From Thiohalophilus thiocyanatoxydans (lineage in GTDB: Bacteria > Pseudomonadota > Gammaproteobacteria > UBA6429 > Thiohalophilaceae), in assembly GCF_004366735.1 (NCBI RefSeq), contig NZ_SOQX01000002.1:248001-312000 (forward strand): a stretch of 64,000 nucleotides of DNA. Direction: 5' to 3'. The position numbers and the translations under genes are program-made. Below, one piece after another: positions 48,985 to 58,984 of the stretch. Each line of letters starts with the position of its first letter. Position 1 is the stretch's first letter. The notes beneath the pieces are model-generated. The model ran no database searches. It was not told the DNA's origin and saw nothing but the letters and a program-made list of their open reading frames with translations.

Positions 48985-50153
48985 TGGGTATTGAGATCCT
49001 CTTTTTATTGCTGCCGGTGGCAGCGCTGTCCGGCTGGTGGCTGGGACGGCGTGGCCGGATCCAGCGCGAGAATGATAGTGGCCTGGAGCTGCCAAGCGAC
49101 TATATCAAGGGACTGAACTACATCCTCAATGAGCAGCAGGACAAGGCCATTGACCTCTTTATCCAGATGCTGGATGTCAACAGTGAAACCGTGGAAACCC
49201 ATCTTGCCCTGGGCAGTCTGTTTCGCCGTCGCGGGGAAGTCGATCGCGCCATCCGCATTCATCAGAACCTGATCGCCCGACCGACCCTGAACAAGTCCCA
49301 GCGTGCTCTGGCACTGTTTGAACTGGGTCAGGATTACATGCGTGCCGGCTTGCTGGACCGCGCCGAATCCCTGTTCGGCGAACTGGTCGACAGCGCCCCC
49401 CATTCCGAGGCGGCCCTGCATCATCTGGTGGAAATCTATCAGCAGGAGAAAGACTGGGGCGATGCGATCAAGGCCGCGCAACGACTGGAACAGAGCGCCG
49501 GGCTTAATCTCGCGTACATGGTGGCCCAGTTTTACTGCGAGCAGGCTGACCAGGCACTGCGCCAGGGCGAACCGTCACGCGCGCTGAAACTGTTGCGCCG
49601 GGCCATGAACGAGGATCGCCAGTGCGTCCGCGCCAGCATCATGGAAGGCGATATCGAGCGCAGCGCCGGCAACTACAAAGCCGCGCTCAAGGCCTATCAG
49701 CGGATCGAACAGCAGGACCCCGAATATCTTTCCGAAGTCATCCAGCCGATGCTCGAATGTTACAGGGCGCTGCAACGTACCGATGACGCGATCAATTATT
49801 TCAACACCCTGCTGGAGAAGTATGCCGGGATTTCCTGCATGCTGGTGCTGGCGGATTTGATCGAAATGCGTGACGGTGAGCAGGCGGCTACCGAGTTCAT
49901 TACCCGTTTTCTCAAGCAGCGCCCGTCGGTGCGCGGTATGGATCGCCTGATTGAACTTAATATGGGCCAGGCCAGTGAATCCGTGCGGGACAAATTGCAT
50001 GTGCTCAAGGAAGTGACCGATCAGATCCTCGCCAATAAATCGGTGTACACCTGTCAGCACTGCGGCTTCAGCGGCAAATCCCTGCACTGGCAATGTCCCA
50101 GTTGCAAACACTGGAACACCATCAGACCGATTCACGGAGTAGAAGGAGAATAA
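48984..50153 (+). CDS. lapB: lipopolysaccharide assembly protein B
   Basis: Inner-membrane TPR protein of 389 aa that brings LpxC to FtsH and coordinates LPS synthesis. An N-terminal membrane helix ([21 protein letters not shown]) is followed by TPRs from about 35 to 330 and a C-terminal rubredoxin-like metal site [23 protein letters not shown] with two CxxC pairs. Translationally coupled to lapA; a TTG just upstream at 48981 is an alternative start. Confidence 0.95.
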   Translation: MGIEILFLLLPVAALSGWWLGRRGRIQRENDSGLELPSDYIKGLNYILNEQQDKAIDLFIQMLDVNSETVETHLALGSLFRRRGEVDRAIRIHQNLIARPTLNKSQRALALFELGQDYMRAGLLDRAESLFGELVDSAPHSEAALHHLVEIYQQEKDWGDAIKAAQRLEQSAGLNLAYMVAQFYCEQADQALRQGEPSRALKLLRRAMNEDRQCVRASIMEGDIERSAGNYKAALKAYQRIEQQDPEYLSEVIQPMLECYRALQRTDDAINYFNTLLEKYAGISCMLVLADLIEMRDGEQAATEFITRFLKQRPSVRGMDRLIELNMGQASESVRDKLHVLKEVTDQILANKSVYTCQHCGFSGKSLHWQCPSCKHWNTIRPIHGVEGE

Positions 50154-50154
50154 G

Positions 50155-50865
50155 GTGGCCTGTACATCACCGGTGATTGTGGCGCTCGATTACGCCAATG
50201 CCCGCGACGCGCTGGCGTTCGTCGACAAGGTCTCGCCCGAACGCTGCCGTCTGAAAGTCGGCAAGGAACTGTTCACCGCCGAAGGACCTGAACTGGTCCG
50301 CGAACTGGTCCGGCGCGACTTCGACGTCTTTCTGGATCTCAAGTTTCACGACATCCCCAATACCGTTGCAAAAGCCTGTGCCGCCGCCGCTGATCTGGGT
50401 GTGTGGATGATCAACGTACACACCCTGGGCGGTTCGAAAATGCTGCAGGCCGCCCGCGAGGCGGTTGCCGGATCCGCCAGCCAGCCCTTGTTAATCGGTG
50501 TGACCATCCTGACCAGCATGGGATCGGCCGATCTGCATGAAGTCGGGCTGCCCGGCGAGCCCATGGAGAATGTCGAAAGACTGGCCGCGCTGGCGGCGCA
50601 GAGCGGACTCGACGGCGTGGTCTGCTCCCCGCAGGAAGTCAGCAGGTTACGCCAGCAATTGCCCGAAAACTTCCAGCTTGTCACCCCCGGCATCCGGCCC
50701 GCCGGCAGCGCCGGCGGCGATCAGACCCGGATCATGACCCCGGTCGACGCCATGACCGCCGGCAGCAGCTACCTCGTCATCGGCCGCCCCATCACCCAGG
50801 CTGACGATCCGATGCAGGCGTTGGACGAGATAGAACAAAGTCTTCAGTTGGCAGTTAGCAGTTGA
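50155..50865 (+). CDS. pyrF: orotidine 5'-phosphate decarboxylase
   Basis: Last step of UMP synthesis. 236 aa TIM barrel: [20 protein letters not shown] (Asp), [19 protein letters not shown], catalytic [16 protein letters not shown] with the Lys-Asp pair, GVTILTSMG and TPGIRPAG. The start is a GTG at 50155 preceded by AGAAGGAG, one base after the lapB stop, so coupled to lapAB. Confidence 0.96.
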   Translation: MACTSPVIVALDYANARDALAFVDKVSPERCRLKVGKELFTAEGPELVRELVRRDFDVFLDLKFHDIPNTVAKACAAAADLGVWMINVHTLGGSKMLQAAREAVAGSASQPLLIGVTILTSMGSADLHEVGLPGEPMENVERLAALAAQSGLDGVVCSPQEVSRLRQQLPENFQLVTPGIRPAGSAGGDQTRIMTPVDAMTAGSSYLVIGRPITQADDPMQALDEIEQSLQLAVSS

Positions 50866-50869
50866 TAGA

Positions 50870-50962
50870 AAAATTATGAATGTTGAATTTTAAATGTTTA
50901 ATTTTGGTGTGGCACAGCCACGCCAACTAATTAAAAATTCAACATTAAACATTCAAAATTGC
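50870..50962. repeat. inverted (TTGAATT)n heptamer element
   Basis: ATGTTGAATTTTAAATGTTT units (50879 on) and their reverse complement (50929-50960) flank a GGTGTGGCACAGCCACGCC hairpin. Confidence 0.75.
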
Positions 50963-50964
50963 CG

Positions 50965-50982
50965 TGTAGGACTTGTCCTACA
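50965..50982 (+). promoter_or_regulatory. 18-bp palindrome TGTAGG-N6-CCTACA upstream of the ComEA-like gene
   Basis: TGTAGGACTTGTCCTACA is a perfect inverted repeat about 76 bp upstream of the predicted transcription start. It has the length and spacing of a GacA upstream activating sequence (TGTAAG-N6-CTTACA), with both half-sites changed symmetrically. Related sites lie at 55157-55174 and 59203-59220. Confidence 0.5.
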
Positions 50983-51013
50983 AACCTTTCCGAAAATTCT
51001 GACACCCCGCGGC

Positions 51014-51042
51014 TTGATTCCACGGGTCGGGCCGACAATACT
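51014..51042 (+). promoter_or_regulatory. sigma70-type promoter of the ComEA-like gene
   Basis: TTGATT (51014-51019) and AATACT (51037-51042) are separated by 17 bp; the start would fall near 51049, about 40 bases before the ATG. Confidence 0.5.
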
Positions 51043-51070
51043 GATCATCGTCAGGACAGACAAACCATCC

Positions 51071-51084
51071 GAGAAAGGAGTCTC
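51071..51084 (+). promoter_or_regulatory. GGA-loop hairpin over the ribosome binding site
   Basis: GAGA-AAGGAG-TCTC folds into a 4-bp stem with the Shine-Dalgarno sequence AAGGAG in the loop, the geometry favoured by CsrA/RsmA. A second GGA-loop (GTC-AGGACA-GAC) lies at 51050-51061. Confidence 0.4.
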
Positions 51085-51087
51085 AAC

Positions 51088-51381
51088 ATGAAAAAACTGA
51101 TCCAAACCCTGGTCCTTACCCTGAGCATGCTGTCCGCCGGTTTCGCCTTTGCTGAGCCGGTGAATATCAACAGCGCCACTGCCGCGGAGTTGTCCGCCAA
51201 CATCAACGGTGTCGGTCAAAAGAAAGCGGAGGCGATTATCAAGTACCGCGAGGAACATGGTCCCTTCAAACAGATCGAGGATCTGATGAAGGTCCAGGGC
51301 GTCGGTCCCGGCATCTTCGCCAAAAACCGGGAGAACCTCAAACTGGCTTCCAAACAGGCCGCCCTCGGTCACGAGGAATAA
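51088..51381 (+). CDS. ComEA-like helix-hairpin-helix protein
   Basis: Exported 97-aa protein: signal peptide MKKLIQTLVLTLSMLSAGFAFA, then a ComEA-type double helix-hairpin-helix DNA-binding domain (VNINSATAAELSANINGVGQKKAEAIIKYREEHGPF ... LMKVQGVGPGIFAKNRENLKL). ComEA proteins bind incoming DNA in the periplasm during natural transformation. GAAAGGAG lies 7 bases before the ATG. It is a single-gene transcript ending at a strong terminator. Confidence 0.9.
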   Translation: MKKLIQTLVLTLSMLSAGFAFAEPVNINSATAAELSANINGVGQKKAEAIIKYREEHGPFKQIEDLMKVQGVGPGIFAKNRENLKLASKQAALGHEE

Positions 51382-51414
51382 CAGTCCACGATAAACCAAT
51401 GAGTCCTGACACCA

Positions 51415-51440
51415 GGGCGCACATCTGTGCGCCTTTTTTA
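51415..51440 (+). terminator. intrinsic terminator after the ComEA-like gene
   Basis: GGCGCAC (51416-51422) pairs with GTGCGCC (51427-51433) around a 4-base loop and is followed by seven T. Confidence 0.92.
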
Positions 51441-51454
51441 TGGGAAAGAAAGTT

Positions 51455-51935
51455 GGCAGACGGCAGTCGGAAGTCCTAAGTCCCAAATCCTAAGTCCCAA
51501 GTCCTAAGTCCTAAGTCCTAAGTCCTAAGTCCTAAGTCCTAAGTCCCAAGTCCCAAGTCCCAAGTCCCAAGTCCCAAGTCCTAAGAACTCCGAACTCAGC
51601 ACTCAAAATCCGTAGGTCACACTGGCGAAGCCTGTGTGACGATTCCCGCGACCGATTGTCAGATAGCGCTATATGCAGCTTGACCTATACTGTTGCTCAG
51701 CACTCAGCACTCAGCACTCAGCACTCAGCACTCAGCACTCAGCACTCAGCACTCAGCACTCAGGAGTGCCGGACACCGCTCGCGCTATGTCCGGCCTACG
51801 ACTGTGGCGTTGCCTTCAGCATGTCGAGGAAAATGATCGGAAATAATAGAAATAAGGCGCGTTCCACGCACCATAAGCTGCAAACCGCCATCTGCGACTG
51901 CTAACTTTACTTTCAACTCAGAACTCAGCACTGAA
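51455..51935. repeat. long heptamer arrays (AGTCCTA)n and (CAGCACT)n with REP-like palindromes
   Basis: From 51455 the 7-bp pattern runs about 140 bp: GTTGGCA, GACGGCA, GTCGGAA, then some 16 units of GTCCTAA/GTCCCAA, then GAACTCC/GCACTCA. A GTAGGTCACACTGGCGAAGCCTGTGTGAC palindrome (51612-51641) follows. Next are about ten CAGCACT units (51697-51764) and GCCGGACACCGC...GTCCGGC (51768-51798). No gene in the gap. Confidence 0.88.
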
Positions 51936-52001
51936 TGAGTTGCCCGAACGATGGCGTCTTTGCTATCGTATGCACCGGATAACTCAAGGTGTCATGCGCT
52001 A

Positions 52002-52886
52002 ATGAAGTCAATCAAAAAGGCGGTTTTTCCCGTTGCCGGTCTCGGCACCCGTTTTCTGCCGGCGACCAAAGCCAGTCCCAAAGAGATGCTGCCGGTGGTT
52101 GACAAGCCGCTGGTCCAGTACGCGGTGGAGGAGGCGATCTCCGCCGGTTGTGAACAGATGATCTTTATCAACGGCCGCAGCAAACAGGCGATCCCCGACC
52201 ATTTTGATAAAGCTTACGAGCTGGAAAACGAACTGGAAGAAAAGGGCAAGACCAAGCTGCTCGAAATCGTTCGCAACATCGTCCCGGATCATGTCAGCTG
52301 CATTTACCTGCGCCAGGCCGAAGCACTCGGCCTGGGCCACGCCGTATTGTGTGCCCGACCGGTAGTAGGGGACGATCCCTTTGCCGTGATTCTGGCCGAC
52401 GATCTCATCGACGGCGGCGACAAAACCTGTATGCAACAGATGGTGGAACAATACACCCGTTACGGCAGCAGCATCCTGGGTGTGGAAGAAGTACCGATCG
52501 AAGAGACTTTCAAATACGGCGTGATCAAATCCACCGCGCTGGAAGATCGTCTCTCCCGCGTCGAAGAGATCGTCGAAAAACCCGCGCCGGACAAAGCTCC
52601 CTCCAACCTCGCCGTGGTCGGCCGTTATATCCTCACCCCGCACATTTTTGAATTGCTGGAGAACACACAAAAAGGCGCCGGCGGTGAAATCCAGCTGACC
52701 GACGCCATCGCCGACCTGCTCAAGGACGAACAGGTCCTCGCCTATGCCTTTAAAGGCAAGCGTTACGATTGCGGCAGCAAACTCGGCTACCTGCAAGCCA
52801 CCGTCGAATACGCCCTCAAACATCCCGAACTCAAAGACGACTTCCGCGCCTATCTGCTCGACTACGTCAAGCACATCAGCTCTTGA
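52002..52886 (+). CDS. galU: UTP--glucose-1-phosphate uridylyltransferase
   Basis: Makes UDP-glucose for cell-envelope and exopolysaccharide sugars. 294 aa with [40 protein letters not shown] (nucleotide loop and Lys), [19 protein letters not shown], and [15 protein letters not shown]. The ATG at 52002 gives the standard N-terminus. Its product is the substrate of the ugd product encoded at 62109. Confidence 0.95.
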   Translation: MKSIKKAVFPVAGLGTRFLPATKASPKEMLPVVDKPLVQYAVEEAISAGCEQMIFINGRSKQAIPDHFDKAYELENELEEKGKTKLLEIVRNIVPDHVSCIYLRQAEALGLGHAVLCARPVVGDDPFAVILADDLIDGGDKTCMQQMVEQYTRYGSSILGVEEVPIEETFKYGVIKSTALEDRLSRVEEIVEKPAPDKAPSNLAVVGRYILTPHIFELLENTQKGAGGEIQLTDAIADLLKDEQVLAYAFKGKRYDCGSKLGYLQATVEYALKHPELKDDFRAYLLDYVKHISS

Positions 52887-52889
52887 GCT

Positions 52890-53500
52890 GATGTGCAGGG
52901 CCGAGGTACGAGGTACGAGGAAGTCATCCGCCAGATCGTAGCCGTAGGTCACATTGGCGAAGCCTATGTGACGATTCCGGGTCCAGGGGATTTGCCAGGC
53001 TGATTTTATATCACCCCGCCCTGGCCCTTCGGGCAGTGACGAGGGACGAGTAACGAGGTACGAGGAGGGTTTGCAAGGGCTGATTTTATAACACCCCACC
53101 CTGGCCCTTCGGGCAGTGACGAGGGACGAGTAACGAGGTACGAGGAGGGTTTGCCAGGGCTGATTTTATAACACCCCACCCTGGCCCTTCGGGCAGTGAC
53201 GAGGGACGAGTAACGAGGTACGAGGAGGGTTTGCCAGGACTGATTTTATATCACCCCTCCCTAACCTTTATGCCCTCGGATGCTCCCCTGGAAGGGGAGG
53301 GGATGTCTTGCTAATAGCGAAGAATCAGTCCCCCCTCCCACAGGGAGGGGGTTAGGGGGAGGGGATACAAAAACTAGCTCCTCGTCCCTCGTACCTAGTA
53401 CCTGCCCGAAGGGCATGGGAGGGGATAAAAATCAGTTTCCCCTCTCTGGAGCAGTGCCGCTGAATGAGCAGTTGATCGGTGCGTAGAACGCACTCTACCT
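52890..53500. repeat. 80-bp tandem repeats flanked by heptamers and CCCTCCCC palindromes
   Basis: TGATTTTATA begins at 53001, 53081, 53161 and 53241, an exact 80-bp period. Each unit has CACCCC(A/G)CCCTGGCCC, a CCTTCGGG hairpin and CGAGGGA/CGAGTAA/CGAGGTA heptamers. A GTAGGTCACATTGGCGAAGCCTATGTGAC palindrome lies at 52943-52971. CCCTCCCACAGGGAGGGGGTTAGGG and CCTCGTCCCTCGTACC follow to about 53410. Confidence 0.88.
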
Positions 53501-53778
53501 AACCGTCATCTGGGAACTATCAACTTTCTTTGGGCGACAGGCCGGACAAAGCACCCTGCGGGCATAAACTCCGCGGGATCCGGCGAATTTTGCCCGATAC
53601 CGCTATCGCTATATCGGGCCTACTCGTTTTCCGGCGAAGGAGTCTTTCTGCGCACGGATCACAGGTTGCTCACTGGATCAGAGGAGAAAATCCTCGTCCC
53701 TCGTCCCTGCCTTTCGGGCATCGCCCGAAAGGCCTGAAATTGCTGGAAATTTAGACAGTTAGCCAACTGATCCCGGAC
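53501..53778. other. gap before the tRNA with REP-like elements
   Basis: Holds a GCCGGACAAAGC...GGATCCGGC and GCCCGATACCGC...ATATCGGGC pair (53541-53620), a CCTCGTCCCTCGTCCC heptamer run (53692-53706) and a CCTTTCGGGC...GCCCGAAAGG hairpin (53709-53733). No gene. Confidence 0.5.
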
Positions 53779-53807
53779 TTGACCCGCCGGGGTCGGGCCA
53801 GTAAGAT
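53779..53807 (+). promoter_or_regulatory. promoter of tRNA-Asn
   Basis: TTGACC (53779-53784) and TAAGAT (53802-53807) are separated by exactly 17 bp, followed by a GC-rich discriminator (ACGCGGCC) typical of stringently controlled stable-RNA promoters. It sits 12 bp before the tRNA. Confidence 0.75.
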
Positions 53808-53818
53808 ACGCGGCCTGT

Positions 53819-53883
<65 letters not shown>

Positions 53884-53894
<11 letters not shown>

Positions 53895-54105
53895 TTTCCT
53901 AACCTGCTCGACCCTTCCTTATATTAATATTCCGGTTGCCCTCACGTTATGGTGGCTTCGTTGGTCGATTCCAGGTGCTAGCTGCTAGGTCCTAGAAACT
54001 AGCCCCTGAGAGCCGGGGAGCCATTTCCTAACCTGCTCGATCCTTCCTCATATTAATATTCCGGTTGCCCTCACGTTATGGCGGCTTCGTTGGCTGGTTC
54101 CAGAT
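53884..54105 (+). repeat. direct repeat containing the 3' end of tRNA-Asn (129-bp offset)
   Basis: CCGGGGAGCCATTTCCTAAC at the tRNA 3' end recurs at 54013, and similarity continues for about 90 bp (ATATTAATATTCCGGTTGCC..., GGCTTCGTTGG). The second copy carries only the last 11 bases of the tRNA. The segment between holds CTAGGTCCTAGAAACTAG heptamer-like sequence. The pattern equals a duplicated attachment site or a local tandem duplication; no integrase is present. Confidence 0.75.
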
Positions 54106-54120
54106 CCCAGGTGCTAGTGA

Positions 54121-54263
54121 CTAAATAAGCGTTCCGAATACCAGGTCACGTGCTTCAAAAGATTGCTTCGCTTCGCTCGCAATGACCGAAAATATTGGGG
54201 TCATTGCGAGGAACAACGTGACGAAGCAATCTCTCTGGACTGGTATTCGGAACGCTTATTTAG
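54121..54263. mobile_element. 143-bp MITE-like palindrome
   Basis: Perfect 24-bp terminal inverted repeats (54121-54144 and 54240-54263, starting CTAAATAAGCGTTCCG) enclose a second inverted pair (GATTGCTTCG ... CGAAGCAATC and CTCGCAATGACC ... GGTCATTGCGAG). The inner part belongs to a palindrome family dispersed in many bacteria (TCATTGCGAGG...GAAGCAATCT). There is no coding capacity; a non-autonomous element is the best reading. Confidence 0.75.
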
Positions 54264-54289
54264 ATTCTAGCCCCTTATTTTGGCTGCCT

Positions 54290-54445
54290 GCCAACTGCAA
54301 ACTGCGACTGCCAACTTCTCTCGGGTCGATTGTCAGGTAGACCTATGAGTAATCCGGCCTACGCTACTGCAGAACTCAGAACTCAGAACTCAGAACTCAG
54401 AACTCAGAACTCAGAACTCAGCACTCAGCACTCAGCACTCAGCAC
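54290..54445. repeat. (CAGAACT)n and (CAGCACT)n heptamer array
   Basis: Units GTTGGC-/TGCCAAC occur near 54290-54315, then about twelve tandem CAGAACT and CAGCACT units from 54370 to 54453, ending at the 3' end of the pseudopilin gene. Confidence 0.85.
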
Positions 54446-55045
54446 TCAGCACTCTAACGGTTCCCCATTGGCCTTGACCCGGCTGCTGCGTACCCGGCCG
54501 GTTTTCATCAGAATGAGCGCCCGGGCGTTGTCGGGATAGCGTTCGTCGCACAGGGTGAAAGTGCCGTTGGTGCGGGTCATGCCGCTGGGGCGGTAGGTGA
54601 CATAGTGGCTGGAGCCGAAGGCGGCGTAGGTCAGTGTCTGACCAGCGCTGCCAGGACCCTGGGTGTGAAGAATCGGCTCGTCGTCGTCCCGCCGGCGGTC
54701 GTGATCCCGGTCGATGAAGATGATCCAGCCGTCGTGCCAGCCGGCGTCCTTGCGCCGGCAATATTCCCCGTCCGGGCTTTTGCAGAGGACGACCTGCCGG
54801 TTGCGCTTGATCGCCTCCGAGCGGGTGAGCGCCAGGCTGATGGCCAGATCGTTCATCCGGGCGAGACCGCGTTCCGAGGCCTGGAACTGGCCCAGTGCCG
54901 GCACCCCGAGTCCGAACAGAATCGACATCACGGCGATAACGGCGATCAGCTCCAGCAGCGTGAAGCCCCGGGCCGGGATAGTGAAATTTGAATGCCCGCC
55001 ACCGCGATCCATGCGGCAACAGGACTTGGCGTGTATGACATCCAT
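54446..55045 (-). CDS. FimT/GspH-like type IV minor pseudopilin
   Basis: Pre-pseudopilin of 199 aa. Prepilin peptidase site ARG/FTLLE (cleavage after residue 27, Glu at +5) is followed by the hydrophobic helix FTLLELIAVIAVMSILFGLGVPAL, then a GspH-type soluble domain (LALTRSEAIKRNRQVVLCKSPDGEYC, DGWIIFIDRDHDRR, YRPSGMTRTNGTFTLCDERYP). FimT-type proteins prime type IV pili and some bind DNA during transformation. I chose the ATG at 55045 (GGGGG upstream); GTG 55057 and ATG 55012 are in frame. The last residues (NGEPLEC) border the heptamer array. Confidence 0.85.
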   Translation of the reverse strand: MDVIHAKSCCRMDRGGGHSNFTIPARGFTLLELIAVIAVMSILFGLGVPALGQFQASERGLARMNDLAISLALTRSEAIKRNRQVVLCKSPDGEYCRRKDAGWHDGWIIFIDRDHDRRRDDDEPILHTQGPGSAGQTLTYAAFGSSHYVTYRPSGMTRTNGTFTLCDERYPDNARALILMKTGRVRSSRVKANGEPLEC

Positions 55046-55067
55046 GTCAGCCCCCACATCCTTGTTG
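55002..55067 (-). promoter_or_regulatory. three GGA-loop hairpins over the fimT start (CsrA/RsmA-like sites)
   Basis: On the fimT strand: CAACAAGGATGTGG (55054-55067) contains ACAAGGATGT, an excellent match to the CsrA consensus. TGACATGGATGTCA (55036-55049) is a perfect stem with the ATG start codon and GGA in the loop. CCGCATGGATCGCGG (55002-55016) is a third stem with GGA in the loop. Binding there would block initiation. Confidence 0.5.
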
Positions 55068-55111
55068 AAAATTAACTTACGCCATACTCCCGCCGGGCGG
55101 AAGGCCGGGCC

Positions 55112-55174
55112 TGTAGGATAACGCAGCCAGTTCGTGTAGGGATCGGCTGAAATTTATGTAGGAAAAATCTTACA
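55112..55174 (-). promoter_or_regulatory. fimT upstream array: TGTAAG-N6-CCTACA plus two more CCTACA boxes
   Basis: Read towards fimT: TGTAAG-N6-CCTACA (55174-55157) is GacA-UAS-like; CCCTACA (55141-55135) and TCCTACA (55118-55112) follow at 22 and 23 bp. A -10-like TAAGTT lies at 55079-55074. The same array is found at 58811-58861 with the shared inner sequence TTTCAGCCGAT. Confidence 0.5.
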
Positions 55175-55189
55175 AAAGAGAAGTTGGCA

Positions 55190-55328
55190 GTTTGCAGTCG
55201 CAGTTAGCAGTATAAAGTGCGGCGAAGCCGCTCCTGCAGGTCCTTCAGGCGCTGGCGCTTGAAGGACAGGGCCGAGGTACGAGGGACGAGGAAAGACCAA
55301 GAACTAAGAACTAAGAACTCAGAACTAT
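55190..55328. repeat. heptamer-rich gap
   Basis: GTTGGCA/GTTTGCA/GTTAGCA units (55191-55213), a GCGCTGGCGC hairpin area (55245-55265), CGAGGTA/CGAGGGA units (55274-55291) and AGAACTA/AGAACTC units (55299-55326) run up to the aminotransferase stop. Confidence 0.7.
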
Positions 55329-56510
55329 TTAACTAACGCTTTTGATCCTCTTCACCGCCTCCTGCAGGTTATCCAGGCTGGTGGCAAAGGAGAGGCGCAT
55401 GTTGCCGGGGCTGCCGAAGGCGGAGCCGGGGACCATGGCGACGCCGGCTTTGTCGAGCAGGAACTCGGCCAGGCCGATGTCGTCGTTGACGCCCTCGATC
55501 CGCTCGATCAGGCCGGTCATGTCGGGGAAGGCGTAGAAGGTGCCCTGGCCGGGCAGGCAGCTGATGCCGTCGATCCGGTTAAGCTCGTCGACCAGGTAAT
55601 CGTGGCGGGTCTTGAAGGCCTGCAGCATCTCCCCAATACAGCTCTGGTCCCCGTCCAGCGCGGCCTGGGCCGCCACCTGGGCGATGGAGGTGGGGTTGGA
55701 GGTGCTCTGGGACTGGATTTTCTTCATCGCCTTGATGATCGGCTCGGGGCCGGCGGCGTAGCCGATACGCCAGCCGGTCATCGAATAGGCCTTGGAGACG
55801 CCGTTCAGGACAATAGTCCGCTCGTAGAGGTCCGGGCAGGCGTTGACGAGGTTGCTGAACGGCTCGTCGCGCCACAGGATGTGCTCGTACATGTCGTCGG
55901 TGGCGATCAGCACCTGCGGATGGGCGCGCAGCACCGCGCCCAGCGCCTCCAGCTCGGCCTTTGTGTAGGCCATGCCGGTGGGGTTGGAGGGGCTGTTGAG
56001 CACCAGCAGGCGGGTGTTGTGGTTGAGGCTCGCTTCCAGCTGCTCGGGGGTGATCTTGAACTGCTGGTCGATGGTGGTGTCCATAATGACCGGCTTGCCG
56101 TCGGCCAGCAGCACCATGTCCGGGTAGGAGACCCAGTAGGGGGCCGGGATCAGCACCTCGTCGCCGCTATCGAGCAGCGCCTGGGCCAGGTTGTAGAAGC
56201 TCTGCTTGCCGCCGCAGGAGACCAGCACCTGGTCCGGCCCATAATCGAGCCGGTTGTCGCGGATAAATTTGGTGATGATCGCCTGCTTGAGGCCGGGCGT
56301 GCCGTCCACGGCGGTGTACTTGGTAAAGCCGTCCTGGATCGCCTTGATGGCCGCAGCCTTGATATGGTCGGGGGTGTCAAAATCCGGCTCGCCGGCACCC
56401 AGCCCGATAATGTCCTTGCCCTGGGCCTTCAGTTCGTTGGCCAGCGCGGTGACCGCGAGGGTGGGGGAGGGTTTGATGCGTTGAACCCGGGCGGAGAGCT
56501 TGATATCCAA
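55329..56510 (-). CDS. aspC: aspartate aminotransferase family (class Ib-like)
   Basis: PLP aminotransferase of 393 aa. LSARVQRIKPSPTLAVTALANELKAQGKDIIGLGAGEPDFDTP is the usual N-terminus; ILIPAPYWVSYPDMV-type, LNSPSNPTGMAYTKAEL, and the PLP-lysine motif LNGVSKAYSMTGWRIGYAAGP follow. I chose the TTG at 56510 (MDIKLSARV) because GAGG lies 8 bases upstream and homologues begin there; a TTG at 56543 would add 11 residues but lacks a ribosome site. Divergent from uvrB, the conserved pseudomonad order. Confidence 0.9.
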   Translation of the reverse strand: MDIKLSARVQRIKPSPTLAVTALANELKAQGKDIIGLGAGEPDFDTPDHIKAAAIKAIQDGFTKYTAVDGTPGLKQAIITKFIRDNRLDYGPDQVLVSCGGKQSFYNLAQALLDSGDEVLIPAPYWVSYPDMVLLADGKPVIMDTTIDQQFKITPEQLEASLNHNTRLLVLNSPSNPTGMAYTKAELEALGAVLRAHPQVLIATDDMYEHILWRDEPFSNLVNACPDLYERTIVLNGVSKAYSMTGWRIGYAAGPEPIIKAMKKIQSQSTSNPTSIAQVAAQAALDGDQSCIGEMLQAFKTRHDYLVDELNRIDGISCLPGQGTFYAFPDMTGLIERIEGVNDDIGLAEFLLDKAGVAMVPGSAFGSPGNMRLSFATSLDNLQEAVKRIKSVS

Positions 56511-56584
56511 TGGTACGGCCTCATCGACAGCGTTGCTTGACAAAGGCGTGTAATATACTGGAAACCTTCTCCTGACTGAATCGC

Positions 56585-58672
<2,088 letters not shown>

Positions 58673-58674
58673 AG

Positions 58675-58800
58675 AAAGTTGGCAGATGGCAGTTTGCGGT
58701 TGGCAGTCGTAAATCTTAAGTCGTAAGTCGTTGACTGGATAGTTGTTAGGGCGTGATCCCGATTAGAATTTCTGCCATCTGCCATCTGCCATCTGCCAAC
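58675..58800. repeat. GTTGGCA / TGCCATC heptamer element
   Basis: GTTGGCAGATGGCAGTTTGC (58678 on) and its inverted partner TGCCATCTGCCATCTGCC (58774-58797) flank TAAGTCGTAAGTCG units. The right arm stops exactly where the TCCTACA box array begins. Confidence 0.75.
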
Positions 58801-58810
58801 TTCGATTTTG

Positions 58811-58861
58811 TCCTACACCATTTTCAGCCGATTCCTACAACACGATCGGTCCCGTCCTACA
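58811..58861 (+). promoter_or_regulatory. three TCCTACA boxes at 22-bp spacing
   Basis: TCCTACA occurs at 58811, 58833 and 58855, exactly 22 bp apart (two helical turns). TTTCAGCCGAT between the first two is identical to the fimT copy. A -10-like TATGTT follows at 58884-58889 with no -35 box, suggesting an activator-dependent promoter. Confidence 0.5.
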
Positions 58862-58889
58862 GCTTTTTCGGGAAGGGGGCACTATGTTG

Positions 58890-58971
58890 TTTCTCAACAA
58901 GGACGTTGTACGTGATAGGGATATCACACCCAAAGTCCCGCCCGGCAAGGATGCCCGGCGGGCATTTTTTT
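58890..58971 (+). ncRNA. candidate CsrA/RsmA-binding small RNA
   Basis: About 78 nt would be made from the activator-like promoter to the terminator. Three hairpins each show GGA in the loop: CAAC-AAGGAC-GTTG (58895-58908), GTGATA-GGGA-TATCAC (58912-58927), and GGC-AAGGAT-GCC (58944-58955) at the tip of the terminator stem. The segment aligns with the fimT leader, and the second hairpin shows paired changes (TGACA/TGTCA there, TGATA/TATCA here). A short frame from ATG 58884 has a good ribosome site but no stop before the terminator. An orphaned fimT-type leader is the alternative. Confidence 0.45.
58936..58971 (+). terminator. intrinsic terminator of the candidate small RNA
   Basis: CCCGCCCGGC (58937-58946) pairs with GCCCGGCGGG (58953-58962), with one mismatch, around AAGGAT, and is followed by seven T. 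No conventional gene precedes it; uvrB ends more than 260 bp upstream. Confidence 0.7.
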
Positions 58972-58984
58972 GCACAAAAAAAGC

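Noticed and set aside
56511-56584. LexA box or strong promoter before uvrB
   Set aside because: TTGACA and TATACT are present but only 11 bp apart, and no CTGT-N8-ACAG palindrome is found.
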